Shown here piece by piece: positions 38,867 through 48,657 of a stretch of DNA of 64,000 nt (positions are counted from its first letter, which is position 1; each line of letters starts with the position of its first letter). The translations under genes and the position numbers were made by a program. Below the pieces are notes generated by a model. That model was not told the DNA's origin. It saw only the letters and a list, made by a program, of their open reading frames with translations, and did not search any database. The DNA lies in contig JADLCD010000110.1 in assembly GCA_020847395.1 (NCBI GenBank), positions 1 to 64,000 on the forward strand, given 5' to 3'. The stretch comes from Chitinophagaceae bacterium. GTDB lineage: Bacteria; Bacteroidota; Bacteroidia; Chitinophagales; Chitinophagaceae.

Positions 38867-40672
38867 ATGAGTAACGAAATAGCAGTACAACACGGCGTAA
38901 TACCTCATGAAGTACATGAGCATCATGATGTACATCACCATCATGAAACCTTTATTACGAAGTATGTTTTCAGCCAGGATCATAAAATGATTGCCAAACA
39001 GTTTTTGATTACTGGTATTATATGGGCTATTATAGGCGGCCTGATGTCGGTACTATTCCGTATACAGTTAGGATATCCTGATGTTTCTTTACCCTGGCTT
39101 GAAGATATATTCGGTCATTGGGCTAAAGATGGTAAAATTCAGCCTGAGTTTTATTATGCATTAGGAACAATGCACGGAACCATCCTGGTGTTTTTCGTGT
39201 TAACTGCAGGATTGAGCGGTACGTTCGCAAACCTGCTGATACCTTACCAGGTAGGTGCAAGAGATATGGCTTCTCCATTTATGAATATGCTTTCTTACTG
39301 GTTCTTTGTATTGGCTAGTGTAATTATTATGGCTTCTTTGTTTGTGCAAACAGGGCCTGCTTCAGGTGGCTGGACGGTTTATCCGCCATTGAGTGCTTTG
39401 GGAGATGCATCACAAGGTTCTAAAATTGGTATGGACTTATGGTTAGTAGCAATGGCTATGTTTGTGGTATCGCAGTTGTTGGGCGGCTTGAACTATGTGT
39501 CTACCATTCTTAATATGCGTACCAAGGGTATGACAATGACAAGATTGCCGCTCACTGTCTGGGCTATCTTATTTACCGCTCTTCTTGGTATACTTTCTTT
39601 CCCGGTATTATTCTCTGGTTTTATCCTGCTTTTATTCGACAGGCATCTTGGTACCAGCTTCTATCTTTCTGATATAGTGCTGGGCGGAAATATATTACCT
39701 AACGAAGGTGGTAGCCCGATTCTTTACCAGCATTTGTTCTGGTTCCTGGGTCACCCCGAAGTATATATCATTATCCTACCAACCATGGGATTGGTGTCGG
39801 AAGTAATGTCAATCAATGCACGAAAACCGATATTCGGTTATATGGCAATGATTGCTTCTATGTTTGCAATTGCATTGCTGGCATTCCTGGTCTGGGCCCA
39901 CCATATGTTTGTAACAGGAATGAATCCTTTCCTCGGATCTGTATTCGTTCTGCTAACATTACTGATCGCTGTACCTTCGGCCATCAAAGTATTCAACTGG
40001 CTTACCACGTTATGGCGTGGTAATATCAGGTTTACCCCGGGCATGCTGTTTTGCGTGGGTTTTGTAAGCATGTTCATTTCCGGCGGCTTAACAGGGATAT
40101 TTGTTGGGAACTCCACGCTTGATATGCACCTGCATGATACTTATTTTGTAATTGCGCACTTCCACATAGTAATGGGTGTATCTGCCTTTATGGGAATGTT
40201 TGCCGGTGTTTACCACTGGTTTCCCAAAATGTATGGCAGGTATATGAATAACACATTGGGCTATATACATTTCTGGGTAACACTCGTATGTGCTTATGTA
40301 ATCTTTTGGCCTATGCACTACGAAGGTTTTGCCGGTATGCCACGCCGTTATTACGACTATTCCGGGTGGGAATCCTTTAAGCATTTTGTTGAGTTGAACA
40401 GGGTGATCAGTTTTGCAGCTATATTATCATTCCTTGTGCAGTTGCTGTTTGTGTATAATTTCTTCTATTCTATTTTTAAAGGAAGAAAAGTTACTTCTCA
40501 AAATCCATGGGGTGCTAATACGCTGGAATGGACAACGCCTATCAGGCCCGGACATGGTAACTGGCCTGGTGAAATACCTGAAGTGCACCGTTGGGCTTAT
40601 GATTATGGAAAGGATGGAAAAGATTTCATTCCCCAAACAGAGCCCGTGGGGAAGGACGAATCAACACATTAA
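38867..40672 (+). CDS. coxA: cytochrome c oxidase subunit I
   Basis: WFLGHPEVYIIILPTMGLVSE, HDTYFVIAHFHIVMG. Confidence 0.98.
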   Translation: MSNEIAVQHGVIPHEVHEHHDVHHHHETFITKYVFSQDHKMIAKQFLITGIIWAIIGGLMSVLFRIQLGYPDVSLPWLEDIFGHWAKDGKIQPEFYYALGTMHGTILVFFVLTAGLSGTFANLLIPYQVGARDMASPFMNMLSYWFFVLASVIIMASLFVQTGPASGGWTVYPPLSALGDASQGSKIGMDLWLVAMAMFVVSQLLGGLNYVSTILNMRTKGMTMTRLPLTVWAILFTALLGILSFPVLFSGFILLLFDRHLGTSFYLSDIVLGGNILPNEGGSPILYQHLFWFLGHPEVYIIILPTMGLVSEVMSINARKPIFGYMAMIASMFAIALLAFLVWAHHMFVTGMNPFLGSVFVLLTLLIAVPSAIKVFNWLTTLWRGNIRFTPGMLFCVGFVSMFISGGLTGIFVGNSTLDMHLHDTYFVIAHFHIVMGVSAFMGMFAGVYHWFPKMYGRYMNNTLGYIHFWVTLVCAYVIFWPMHYEGFAGMPRRYYDYSGWESFKHFVELNRVISFAAILSFLVQLLFVYNFFYSIFKGRKVTSQNPWGANTLEWTTPIRPGHGNWPGEIPEVHRWAYDYGKDGKDFIPQTEPVGKDESTH

Positions 40673-40711
40673 TTACCTGGCTGACAATATCAGCCTGTTA
40701 AATAGAGTTTT

Positions 40712-41629
40712 TTGAAGGTAATGGAATCACAGAACAGGCTACAACGATCAGCATCTTTTGTAGTAGTTGATAAGCTCAAAGACTACATGCTGCTGATAAA
40801 GTTTACGCTGAGTTTTACAGTAGTATTCTCCTGCGTGCTAAGCTATTTGATGGCACCAAATATTACCTTCAATTTACTATCAGTTCTTTTATTATTGATT
40901 GGAGGAATGCTGATTACAGGTTCTGCCAATGCCATTAACCAGATAGCGGAAAGGGATACTGATGCCCTTATGAAGCGTACCGCTAAAAGGCCTGTAGCAA
41001 ATGGAAAGATGAGTGTGAATGAAGCTACAGCGTTTGCTGCGGTTTCCGGAATAGCGGGTACACTGATTATTGGTTATTGGTTTAACTGGACGGCGGCAAT
41101 GCTGGGTGTACTGAGTTTATTTATTTACGGCTTTGTATATACACCGTTAAAGAAAATCAGTTCAGTATCTGTATTGGTGGGAGCCATTCCCGGAGCTTTA
41201 CCCTGCCTTATTGGCTGGGTAGCCGGAACAGATAATCTGAGCGCCGGCGGCTGGGTATTATTTGCCATTCAGTTTCTCTGGCAGTTTCCCCATTTTTGGG
41301 CGATTGCCTGGGTAGCACATAATGATTACAGCAGGGCAGGGTTTAAATTAATGCCCTCTACCGCAGGGCCAACAAAATATTCGGCTATACAGGCAGTTAT
41401 ATATTCATTGCTGATGGTGCCGGCAGGCATATTGCCCTGGTTGCTGAATATGAGTGGTCAGGTAAGTTTGATAATAGTTTTACTGGCCAACCTTTTTATG
41501 GTTTGGCAAAGTGTACGTTTATACAGGCAAATGACAGTACAGGCAGCAAGAAGAGTGATGTTCAGCTCTTATATTTATTTGCCGATAGTATTGCTGAGTT
41601 TGCTGGCAGATAAAGTGGCAGGGGTATAA
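40712..41629 (+). CDS. ctaB: protoheme IX farnesyltransferase
   Basis: NAINQIAERDTDALMKRTAKRPVANG, FWAIAWVAHNDYSRAGFKLMP. Confidence 0.96.
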   Translation: MKVMESQNRLQRSASFVVVDKLKDYMLLIKFTLSFTVVFSCVLSYLMAPNITFNLLSVLLLLIGGMLITGSANAINQIAERDTDALMKRTAKRPVANGKMSVNEATAFAAVSGIAGTLIIGYWFNWTAAMLGVLSLFIYGFVYTPLKKISSVSVLVGAIPGALPCLIGWVAGTDNLSAGGWVLFAIQFLWQFPHFWAIAWVAHNDYSRAGFKLMPSTAGPTKYSAIQAVIYSLLMVPAGILPWLLNMSGQVSLIIVLLANLFMVWQSVRLYRQMTVQAARRVMFSSYIYLPIVLLSLLADKVAGV

Positions 41630-41692
41630 TTTGAAAATCAGGGTAATGTGAAAATATGAAAGTGTGGAAATGAATTTGAAAATCAGGGTAAT
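41628..41692. repeat. 20-bp direct repeat between ctaB and coxIII
   Basis: aatttgaaaatcagggtaat at 41628-41647 and 41673-41692. Confidence 0.85.
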
Positions 41693-41781
41693 TTCTTGCA
41701 TACCGGCAGGCAGGGAAGATTTGAAAATGAGTGAAGGAATGTGAGAAATCTCAAATCAGAAATTAGAAATCAGAAATACTA

Positions 41782-42357
41782 ATGAGTGAGGTAATGACGG
41801 TAGAGCATAAAAAAATTCATCCCTATAAATTTAACCTGTGGTTAGGTTTAGCGGGTATAATCATGATGTTTGCAGGTTTGACGAGCGCCTATATTGTAAA
41901 ACGCAGTCAGCCGGGGTGGGAGAGTTTTACTTTACCACGCATATTTTTATACTCAACTATTGTGATACTGGCAAGCAGCGTTACCATCCAGGTAGCATTG
42001 AAAGCCTTCAGGGAAAGAGAAATGTCGCGATACAGGTTGTTCTTTGGTATAACTGCTATATTGGGCATTGTGTTTATGATTATGCAGATTAATGGGTTCT
42101 ATCAATTTCAGTCGAATGGAATGAAAATGATAGGCATTGGTTCTAACCCGGCGTATTCATTTATTTTGGCGATAGCCGGGGTGCATGTGCTGCACGTGCT
42201 GGGAGGCTTGATAGCGATGCTTTTTATAGTAAGCAGGGTTTATGGTAAGAAAAAGAGAAATTACGATAGTGTACCCATTGAAATTATGACGACGTACTGG
42301 CATTTTGTAGACTTGTTGTGGGTGTATCTTTTTGTATTTTTCAGCTTATTGCATTAA
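41782..42357 (+). CDS. cytochrome c oxidase subunit III family protein
   Basis: Polytopic; HVLHVLGGLIAM and YWHFVDLLWVYLFVFFSLLH. Confidence 0.93.
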   Translation: MSEVMTVEHKKIHPYKFNLWLGLAGIIMMFAGLTSAYIVKRSQPGWESFTLPRIFLYSTIVILASSVTIQVALKAFREREMSRYRLFFGITAILGIVFMIMQINGFYQFQSNGMKMIGIGSNPAYSFILAIAGVHVLHVLGGLIAMLFIVSRVYGKKKRNYDSVPIEIMTTYWHFVDLLWVYLFVFFSLLH

Positions 42358-42392
42358 TATAATTGGTTATTTTTTAATAAAAATTCAACTGC

Positions 42393-43136
42393 ATGTCAAC
42401 ACACGTACCGGCCGGATATAAATGGTGGACGGGAGGAAAAAGCCCTTATAATGTAAGTTATGGAAAGCTCATGATGTGGATTTTCCTGTTGAGTGACACC
42501 TTTACATTCGGGGCATTATTGATTTCTTATGGCACCATACGTGTAAGCCAGAACTATTGGCCCGATCCTAACCACGTATTCAACGCATTCCCTTTAATGG
42601 GGCATACAAACCTGCCTTTGGCATTTGTAAGCTTAATGACTTTTATATTAATCATGAGTTCTGTAACCATGGTATTGGCGGTGCATGAAGGACATAAAAG
42701 AAATCGTGCAGGCGTTGAAAAATGGTTGTTATGGACAATACTTGGCGGTTCATTATTCTTAAGCTGCCAGGCATGGGAGTGGACACATATGATAACCGGA
42801 AGTCATGCAGTATTGATAGACGGACAGATTAAAGAGATAGGCGCTACTATAACGCAAAATCCTTATGGCGCGGCTGTACCCGGGTTAATGCATGATGGCC
42901 ACCAGGTTACCACGCCAGGCCCCGTAGGATTTGGGGGATTCTTTTTTGGTATAACAGGTTTTCACGGGTTTCACGTTTTTAGTGGTGTGTGTTTGCTGGT
43001 ATTGGCTTTAGTATGGACTCGTATAGGAAAGTTTGATAACCTGGGTCATTATGAGATGATTGAAAAAATTGGTTTGTACTGGCACTTTGTAGATCTTGTA
43101 TGGGTATTTGTATTTCTTTGTTTTTATCTTATTTAA
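42393..43136 (+). CDS. cytochrome c oxidase subunit III
   Basis: GFHGFHVFSGVCLL, YWHFVDLVWVFVFLCFYLI. Confidence 0.95.
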   Translation: MSTHVPAGYKWWTGGKSPYNVSYGKLMMWIFLLSDTFTFGALLISYGTIRVSQNYWPDPNHVFNAFPLMGHTNLPLAFVSLMTFILIMSSVTMVLAVHEGHKRNRAGVEKWLLWTILGGSLFLSCQAWEWTHMITGSHAVLIDGQIKEIGATITQNPYGAAVPGLMHDGHQVTTPGPVGFGGFFFGITGFHGFHVFSGVCLLVLALVWTRIGKFDNLGHYEMIEKIGLYWHFVDLVWVFVFLCFYLI

Positions 43137-43165
43137 TCAGGCATTAATAAAAAATCATTTCGGAT

Positions 43166-43603
43166 ATGTCATTACATGAACATCATACGGAGCACGCGGT
43201 AGCGTCACCAGAAATTACGTTTGCTCATGAGCCGGCGCCTAATACCAAAAGAATATGGAGAACCTTCTGGATATTGCTTTGTCTTACTATAGCGGAGCTG
43301 GCACTTGGTTTATCGCATTATGCATTTCACATGGAAGGATTCCTCTTGCTTTTTGTAAAAGGCGCAATGATCATATTATCATTGTGTAAAGCCATTTATA
43401 TTGTTTCTATATTTATGCACCTTGGCGATGAAATAAGAAATATGCGCCTTACCGTATTAGTACCTTTGCTATTATTCATCTGGTTTATTCTTGCTTTTTT
43501 GTGGGATGGTGTAGCATGGAGAAATTTACGCAACCGTTATGACAAACCAGCTACAGGACAGCAGGTAGTTCCACACGATCAGCATACGCCCAAGGCAGAT
43601 TAA
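43166..43603 (+). CDS. cytochrome c oxidase subunit IV-like
   Basis: Three TM helices, YIVSIFMHLGDEIRNMRLTVLVPLLLFIWF, operon end. Confidence 0.9.
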   Translation: MSLHEHHTEHAVASPEITFAHEPAPNTKRIWRTFWILLCLTIAELALGLSHYAFHMEGFLLLFVKGAMIILSLCKAIYIVSIFMHLGDEIRNMRLTVLVPLLLFIWFILAFLWDGVAWRNLRNRYDKPATGQQVVPHDQHTPKAD

Positions 43604-43625
43604 AAAACTAATTTTATTATATTTT

Positions 43626-43658
43626 AAGCCATCTAAAAGTGATGGCTTATTTTTTTCC
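43626..43658 (+). terminator. intrinsic terminator of respiratory operon
   Basis: AAGCCATC taaaagt GATGGCTT a TTTTTTT. Confidence 0.88.
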
Positions 43659-43697
43659 TAAAAATTAAAGATTAATTCCTGTATTGGGATAAAAATT

Positions 43698-43727
43698 TTT
43701 GTGCTTTGCAGTAATACATTACCTTTG
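43698..43727 (+). promoter_or_regulatory. Bacteroidota-type promoter for rimP operon
   Basis: TTTG (43698-43701), 18-nt spacer, TACCTTTG (43720-43727). Confidence 0.65.
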
Positions 43728-43745
43728 CCGCAGGAAAAGAACGAT

Positions 43746-43771
43746 AGAAGGGAACGGAAGCGTTCCCTTCT
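43746..43771 (+). other. leader hairpin of rimP-nusA-infB operon
   Basis: AGAAGGGAACG gaag CGTTCCCTTCT, 11-bp perfect stem. Confidence 0.75.
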
Positions 43772-43784
43772 TCTATTATCAAAT

Positions 43785-44252
43785 ATGAGCGAGGCAACAA
43801 TCCAGGTTTTGGAAAAAATGGTGGCGGATTTACTAAAAGATAACCCTGGTTACTTTTTGGTGGAAATAAAAATCAAGCCTGCTAACAATATAAAAGTATT
43901 TTTGGATGCAGATACAGGTGTATCTATTGACAAATGTGTAAAATATAACCGATCCCTTTATAAACAAATAGAAGAAACCGGATTATTTCCAAACGGTGAT
44001 TTTTCGCTCGAAGTATCCTCTCCCGGACTTGAAGAACCACTTAAACTGCGAAGGCAATATGAAAAAAACATAGGCAGGAACGTGGAGATAATTTTAAATG
44101 ACGGCACTAAAAAAGAGGGAAAACTCACTGCGGTGAACGATACTGCTGTTGAGATAGAAGAGGTAAAGGGCAAAAACAAAAAAAAGGAAGTTATACAACA
44201 CACTATACTTTTTGATAACATTAAAACAACAAAAATTCAAATTCAATTTTAA
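43785..44252 (+). CDS. rimP: ribosome maturation factor RimP
   Basis: FLDADTGVSIDKCVKYNRSL, LEVSSPGLEEPLK; upstream of nusA. Confidence 0.94.
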   Translation: MSEATIQVLEKMVADLLKDNPGYFLVEIKIKPANNIKVFLDADTGVSIDKCVKYNRSLYKQIEETGLFPNGDFSLEVSSPGLEEPLKLRRQYEKNIGRNVEIILNDGTKKEGKLTAVNDTAVEIEEVKGKNKKKEVIQHTILFDNIKTTKIQIQF

Positions 44253-44314
44253 CGACCCTGGTCTGATTGGGTATGATATACCCGGTTATGACGAAAGGAA
44301 AAAAATGCTGTACT

Positions 44315-45562
44315 ATGGCAAGTATTAATCTTATTGAATCCTTCCAGGATTTTAAGGACGCGGAAAACATTGATCGCCCCACACTCATGAAAGTACTGGA
44401 AGACGTGTTTAAGACACTCCTCCGAAAAAAATACGGATCGGATGAGAATTTTGACGTAATCGTTAATACTGAAAAGGGTGACCTTGAAATTATTCACAGG
44501 CGCACCATAGTTGAAGACGGGCAGGTTGAAAACCCTGTGGCGGAAATAGCTTATAACGACGCTGTAAAAATAGAACCCGACTTTGAAGTGGGTGAAGAAC
44601 TTTTCCAGGAAGTGGATATTCTTGATTTTGGACGCCGCGCCATCCTTGCCGCCAAGCAAACGCTGGCAAGCCGTATAGGTGATTTAAAGAAAAATTCACT
44701 GGTTAAAAAATATGCTGACCGTGTTGGTGAAATTATCAGCGCTGAAGTATACCAGGTGTGGAAGAAAGAAGTGTTGCTGCTGGATGAAGATGGCAACGAA
44801 CTGCTTATTCCTAAATCAGAACAAATTCCTTCTGATTATTTCAAGAAGGGAGAGAATATTAAAGCCGTGGTGAAAAAGGTTGAGTTAAAAAATAACTCAC
44901 CGGTAATCATCCTTTCACGTACACATCCTTCTTTCCTTGCTAAATTGCTGGAAATAGAAGTGCCTGAAATTTTTGATGGACTGATTGTGATACGCAAAAT
45001 AGTGAGAGAACCAGGCGAAAGGGCAAAGGTGGCCGTAGAATCGTACGATGATCGTATTGACCCTGTGGGCGCCTGCGTAGGTATGAAGGGAAGCCGTATA
45101 CACGGTATTGTGCGTGAATTAAAAAATGAAAATATTGATGTTATTAACTGGACTAATAATACACAGTTGCTTATTCAGCGTGCTTTAACGCCGGCTAAAG
45201 TAACCTATATGGATATTGATGCGGAAAAAAAGCATGCAAGTGTGTATTTAAAACCCGACCAGGTTTCTCTTGCAATAGGCAGGCGCGGTGTAAATATCAA
45301 ATTGGCCTGCGAATTGGTAGGATATGAAATAGATGTATTCCGCGATGATGAAGATGAAACAGAAGAATTTGATATTGACCTGGAAGAATTTGCAGACGAA
45401 ATTGATACATGGGTGATAGATGAGTTGAAGCGCATTGGTTGCGACACCGCCCGCAGTGTGCTGGACTTAACTACAGAAGAATTGGAAAGGAGAACTGATC
45501 TTGAAAAAGAAACTATTGAAGAATTGCGCAAAGTACTTCAGGAAGAGTTTGAAAAGGGTTAA
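44315..45562 (+). CDS. nusA: transcription termination/antitermination factor NusA
   Basis: SRTHPSFLAKLLEIEVPEIFDGLIVIRKIVREPGERAKVAVESYDDRIDPVGACVGMKGSRI. Confidence 0.97.
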   Translation: MASINLIESFQDFKDAENIDRPTLMKVLEDVFKTLLRKKYGSDENFDVIVNTEKGDLEIIHRRTIVEDGQVENPVAEIAYNDAVKIEPDFEVGEELFQEVDILDFGRRAILAAKQTLASRIGDLKKNSLVKKYADRVGEIISAEVYQVWKKEVLLLDEDGNELLIPKSEQIPSDYFKKGENIKAVVKKVELKNNSPVIILSRTHPSFLAKLLEIEVPEIFDGLIVIRKIVREPGERAKVAVESYDDRIDPVGACVGMKGSRIHGIVRELKNENIDVINWTNNTQLLIQRALTPAKVTYMDIDAEKKHASVYLKPDQVSLAIGRRGVNIKLACELVGYEIDVFRDDEDETEEFDIDLEEFADEIDTWVIDELKRIGCDTARSVLDLTTEELERRTDLEKETIEELRKVLQEEFEKG

Positions 45563-45565
45563 CAC

Positions 45566-45593
45566 ATATTGTTTCGTATGAAGCAATATTTTT
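45566..45593 (+). terminator. terminator-like hairpin between nusA and infB
   Basis: ATATTGTTTC gtat GAAGCAATAT (one U-G wobble) followed by TTTT. Confidence 0.5.
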
Positions 45594-45668
45594 AAATGAT
45601 AAAACAAATTATCCGCTGCGTATTCTGGGCATAATGTTTTGACAGGTACAAAGGCAGGACAAAAAAAT

Positions 45669-48581
45669 ATGGCTGAAATTAAACTACCACGCTTATTGGC
45701 AGCGGCAAAGGAATTTAACATTGGTCAGGATACCTTAATTGATTTCCTGAGCGGTAAAGGATTTCCTAAAGATGAACTTAAGCCCACCAGTAAGCTTACA
45801 GAACAGATGTATTATGCTTTGCAGCAGGAGTTTTCTTCTGACAAGGCTGCAAAAGCTAAAAGCGACCAGATAGAAATTCCCAAAGGGAATACTATGGAAG
45901 CAAGGAAGAAGAAAGACGAAGAGGAGATTTTATTTAAAAAAGACGCTAAGAAGAAAACAGAGCCTGCTGTGCAGCAACCTGCTGTTGCGGAGCAACAGGT
46001 TGTGGAAGTTATGCCACCGGTAGTTGAAAAAGCCATTGAGCCTGAGGTTCAGCAGCCTGAGATAACTAAAATTGAAGCGCCTGAAATTGAAGGTCCGAAA
46101 ATTTTAGATAAGATAGATTTGAATGCCATAGATTCCTCTACCAGGCCTAAAAAGGGCGCCACGGCTAAAAAGAAAAAAGAGGAACAAGAAGTAGTGGCAG
46201 AACCAATATCAGAAGCTGAAAAAATTACGGCAGAACCTGTGATAGCAGAATCTCCGGTAACAGAAGAAAAAGAAATTGAAACAGAAGACGCCCCGGTAAT
46301 TGAAAATATTCGTGCTGAAAAAATTGAAGGTCCAAGGATTGTAGGAAAAATTACACTGCCTACCCAGGCAGAACAGCGTACATCGCCGGCAAGCCAGCAG
46401 GAAGAAAAGAGGAAAAGAAAGCGTATTCCTATTGAGAAGAAGGAACAGCAACAACCCGCGGCAAGGTTTAATAACCAGGAAGGCAATACCCAGCAAAGGC
46501 GTGAAGGTAATCGCCCGGTAATACAAAAGCAGGGCGACCGGCCTCATAACCGCCAGGGTGAAGGCGGTGGCGGGCATCATGGCCAGGGCGGTGGAAGATT
46601 TGGTCAAAATAACAGGGGAAATGACCGGAGAAGAGATAATAACCACCGCGAAGCAAAAGAAATAGACGCAAAAGAAATCCAGGATAAGATACGCGAAACG
46701 CAGGCCAAATTAGCCGGTGCTTCACGTGGTGGAGGTAAGAGCGCCAAATCAAAATTGCGTAGGGCGCGTCGTGAAGAACAGGAAAATATGGGCGCCGAAG
46801 GTATGGAAGATAACAAGCTGCAGGTTACAGAATTTGTAACCGTTAGTGAGTTGGCTAACCTGATGGATGTAAACTTTGCTGAGATCATCGGTAAGTGTAT
46901 GAGTCTCGGTATCATGGTTTCTATAAACCAGCGCCTCGATGCGGAAGTAATAGAATTAGTAGCAGGCGAGTTTGGATTTGAAGTTGACTTTATTGGTGTG
47001 GATGATGTGGATGAAGACGAAGAGGAAGAAGAGGAAGATAGTCCTGAAGACCTGGTGTCACGTCCGCCGGTAATAACCATTATGGGGCACGTTGACCACG
47101 GTAAAACTTCATTGCTCGACTATATACGCAGTGCAAATGTGGTAGCCGGTGAGGCGGGTGGTATTACCCAGCATATTGGTGCTTACCAGGTTACTACCGC
47201 TTCCGGTAAAAAACTTACTTTCCTGGATACGCCTGGTCACGAAGCATTTACGGCTATGCGTGCCCGTGGTGCCAAAGCGGCTGATGTGGCAATCATCGTT
47301 ATATCTGCTGATGATGCGGTGATGCCTCAAACACGTGAGGCGATAAGCCACGCGCAGGCAGCTAACCTGCCAATGGTTTTCGCTATCAACAAAATAGATA
47401 AGGATGGCGCTAACCCTGAAAAAATTAAAGAACAATTGGCCGGCATGAACCTCCTGGTTGAAGACTGGGGTGGTAAATACCAGAGCCAGGAGATATCAGC
47501 AAAAAGTGGTTTGAATGTAGACCTGCTGCTGGAAAAAATATTGCTTGAAGCAGAACTGCTGGACCTGAAAGCAAACCCTGACCGTGAGGCTGTGGGAACA
47601 ATCATTGAAGCCTCCCTGGATAAAGGGCGCGGATATGTGGCAACCATGCTTGTACAAAACGGAACATTAAGGCAGGGTGAAATTGTGGTAAGCGGTCAGT
47701 TTTTTGGACGTGCAAAAGCAATGTTTAATGAAAGAAACCAACGTTTGGATGAAGCCGGTCCTTCAGCTCCGGTACAGATACTCGGTTTAAGCGGAGCGCC
47801 GCAGGCGGGTGAAAAATTCAAGGTGTTTGAAGATGAGGCTGAGGCTAAAGAAACCGCTAACCGTCGTGCACAGATATTGCGTGAGCAGGGTATACGTGCC
47901 AAAAAACATATTACGCTGGATGAAATTGGTCGCCGTCTCGCACTCGGTAACTTTAAACAGCTTAACCTCATTATCAAAGGTGATGTGGATGGTTCGGTAG
48001 AAGCGTTGAGTGATTCATTACAAAAATTATCTACAGAAGAAATTGCAGTATCCATAGTTCACAAAGCGGTGGGCGCCATTACTGAAAGTGATGTATTGCT
48101 TGCAACAGCTTCTGATGCGATTCTTGTGGGCTTTAACGTACGTCCTTCTATGCAAGCCAATAGACTGGCAGAGGCTGAAGGTGTGCAGATTAAAACATAC
48201 TCTATCATCTATAATGCCATTGAAGAAGTTAAGAGCGCGATGGAAGGTATGATGGAGCCGACTGTTACCGAGAAGATTGTAGCCAATGTAGAGATACGTG
48301 AGGTATACAAATTTGATAAGGTAACAGTTGCGGGCTGCCAGGTATTGGATGGTAAAATAAGCCGCAATTCCAAGATAAGATTGATTCGGGATGGTATCGT
48401 AACCTATCCTACAGGTGAAGGGCAGAGCGCTGAACTTGGTTCATTAAAGCGGTATAAAGATGATGTGAAAGAAGTAGTTAGCGGTATGGAATGTGGTCTT
48501 ACCATTAAAAATTATAACGACCTTAAACCAGGCGATGTTGTAGAAGCCTTCGAAATTGAAGAGGTGAAGCGTACCTTGTAA
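45669..48581 (+). CDS. infB: translation initiation factor IF-2
   Basis: [42 protein letters not shown]. Confidence 0.98.
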   Translation: MAEIKLPRLLAAAKEFNIGQDTLIDFLSGKGFPKDELKPTSKLTEQMYYALQQEFSSDKAAKAKSDQIEIPKGNTMEARKKKDEEEILFKKDAKKKTEPAVQQPAVAEQQVVEVMPPVVEKAIEPEVQQPEITKIEAPEIEGPKILDKIDLNAIDSSTRPKKGATAKKKKEEQEVVAEPISEAEKITAEPVIAESPVTEEKEIETEDAPVIENIRAEKIEGPRIVGKITLPTQAEQRTSPASQQEEKRKRKRIPIEKKEQQQPAARFNNQEGNTQQRREGNRPVIQKQGDRPHNRQGEGGGGHHGQGGGRFGQNNRGNDRRRDNNHREAKEIDAKEIQDKIRETQAKLAGASRGGGKSAKSKLRRARREEQENMGAEGMEDNKLQVTEFVTVSELANLMDVNFAEIIGKCMSLGIMVSINQRLDAEVIELVAGEFGFEVDFIGVDDVDEDEEEEEEDSPEDLVSRPPVITIMGHVDHGKTSLLDYIRSANVVAGEAGGITQHIGAYQVTTASGKKLTFLDTPGHEAFTAMRARGAKAADVAIIVISADDAVMPQTREAISHAQAANLPMVFAINKIDKDGANPEKIKEQLAGMNLLVEDWGGKYQSQEISAKSGLNVDLLLEKILLEAELLDLKANPDREAVGTIIEASLDKGRGYVATMLVQNGTLRQGEIVVSGQFFGRAKAMFNERNQRLDEAGPSAPVQILGLSGAPQAGEKFKVFEDEAEAKETANRRAQILREQGIRAKKHITLDEIGRRLALGNFKQLNLIIKGDVDGSVEALSDSLQKLSTEEIAVSIVHKAVGAITESDVLLATASDAILVGFNVRPSMQANRLAEAEGVQIKTYSIIYNAIEEVKSAMEGMMEPTVTEKIVANVEIREVYKFDKVTVAGCQVLDGKISRNSKIRLIRDGIVTYPTGEGQSAELGSLKRYKDDVKEVVSGMECGLTIKNYNDLKPGDVVEAFEIEEVKRTL

Positions 48582-48657
48582 ACCTTTGTTAAATAAAAAA
48601 GGAAGGTTGTTGCGCTTTAAATTGGCTTTTACTTTTGAGTGTTCTGAATTATAATAT

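Noticed and set aside
40413-40715. + strand ORF overlapping coxA in another frame
   Set aside because: Out-of-frame overlap with a conserved gene and no recognisable protein; spurious.
46049-47435. Several long antisense ORFs opposite infB
   Set aside because: Composition mirrors the infB codons and no domain or signal was recognised; shadow ORFs.
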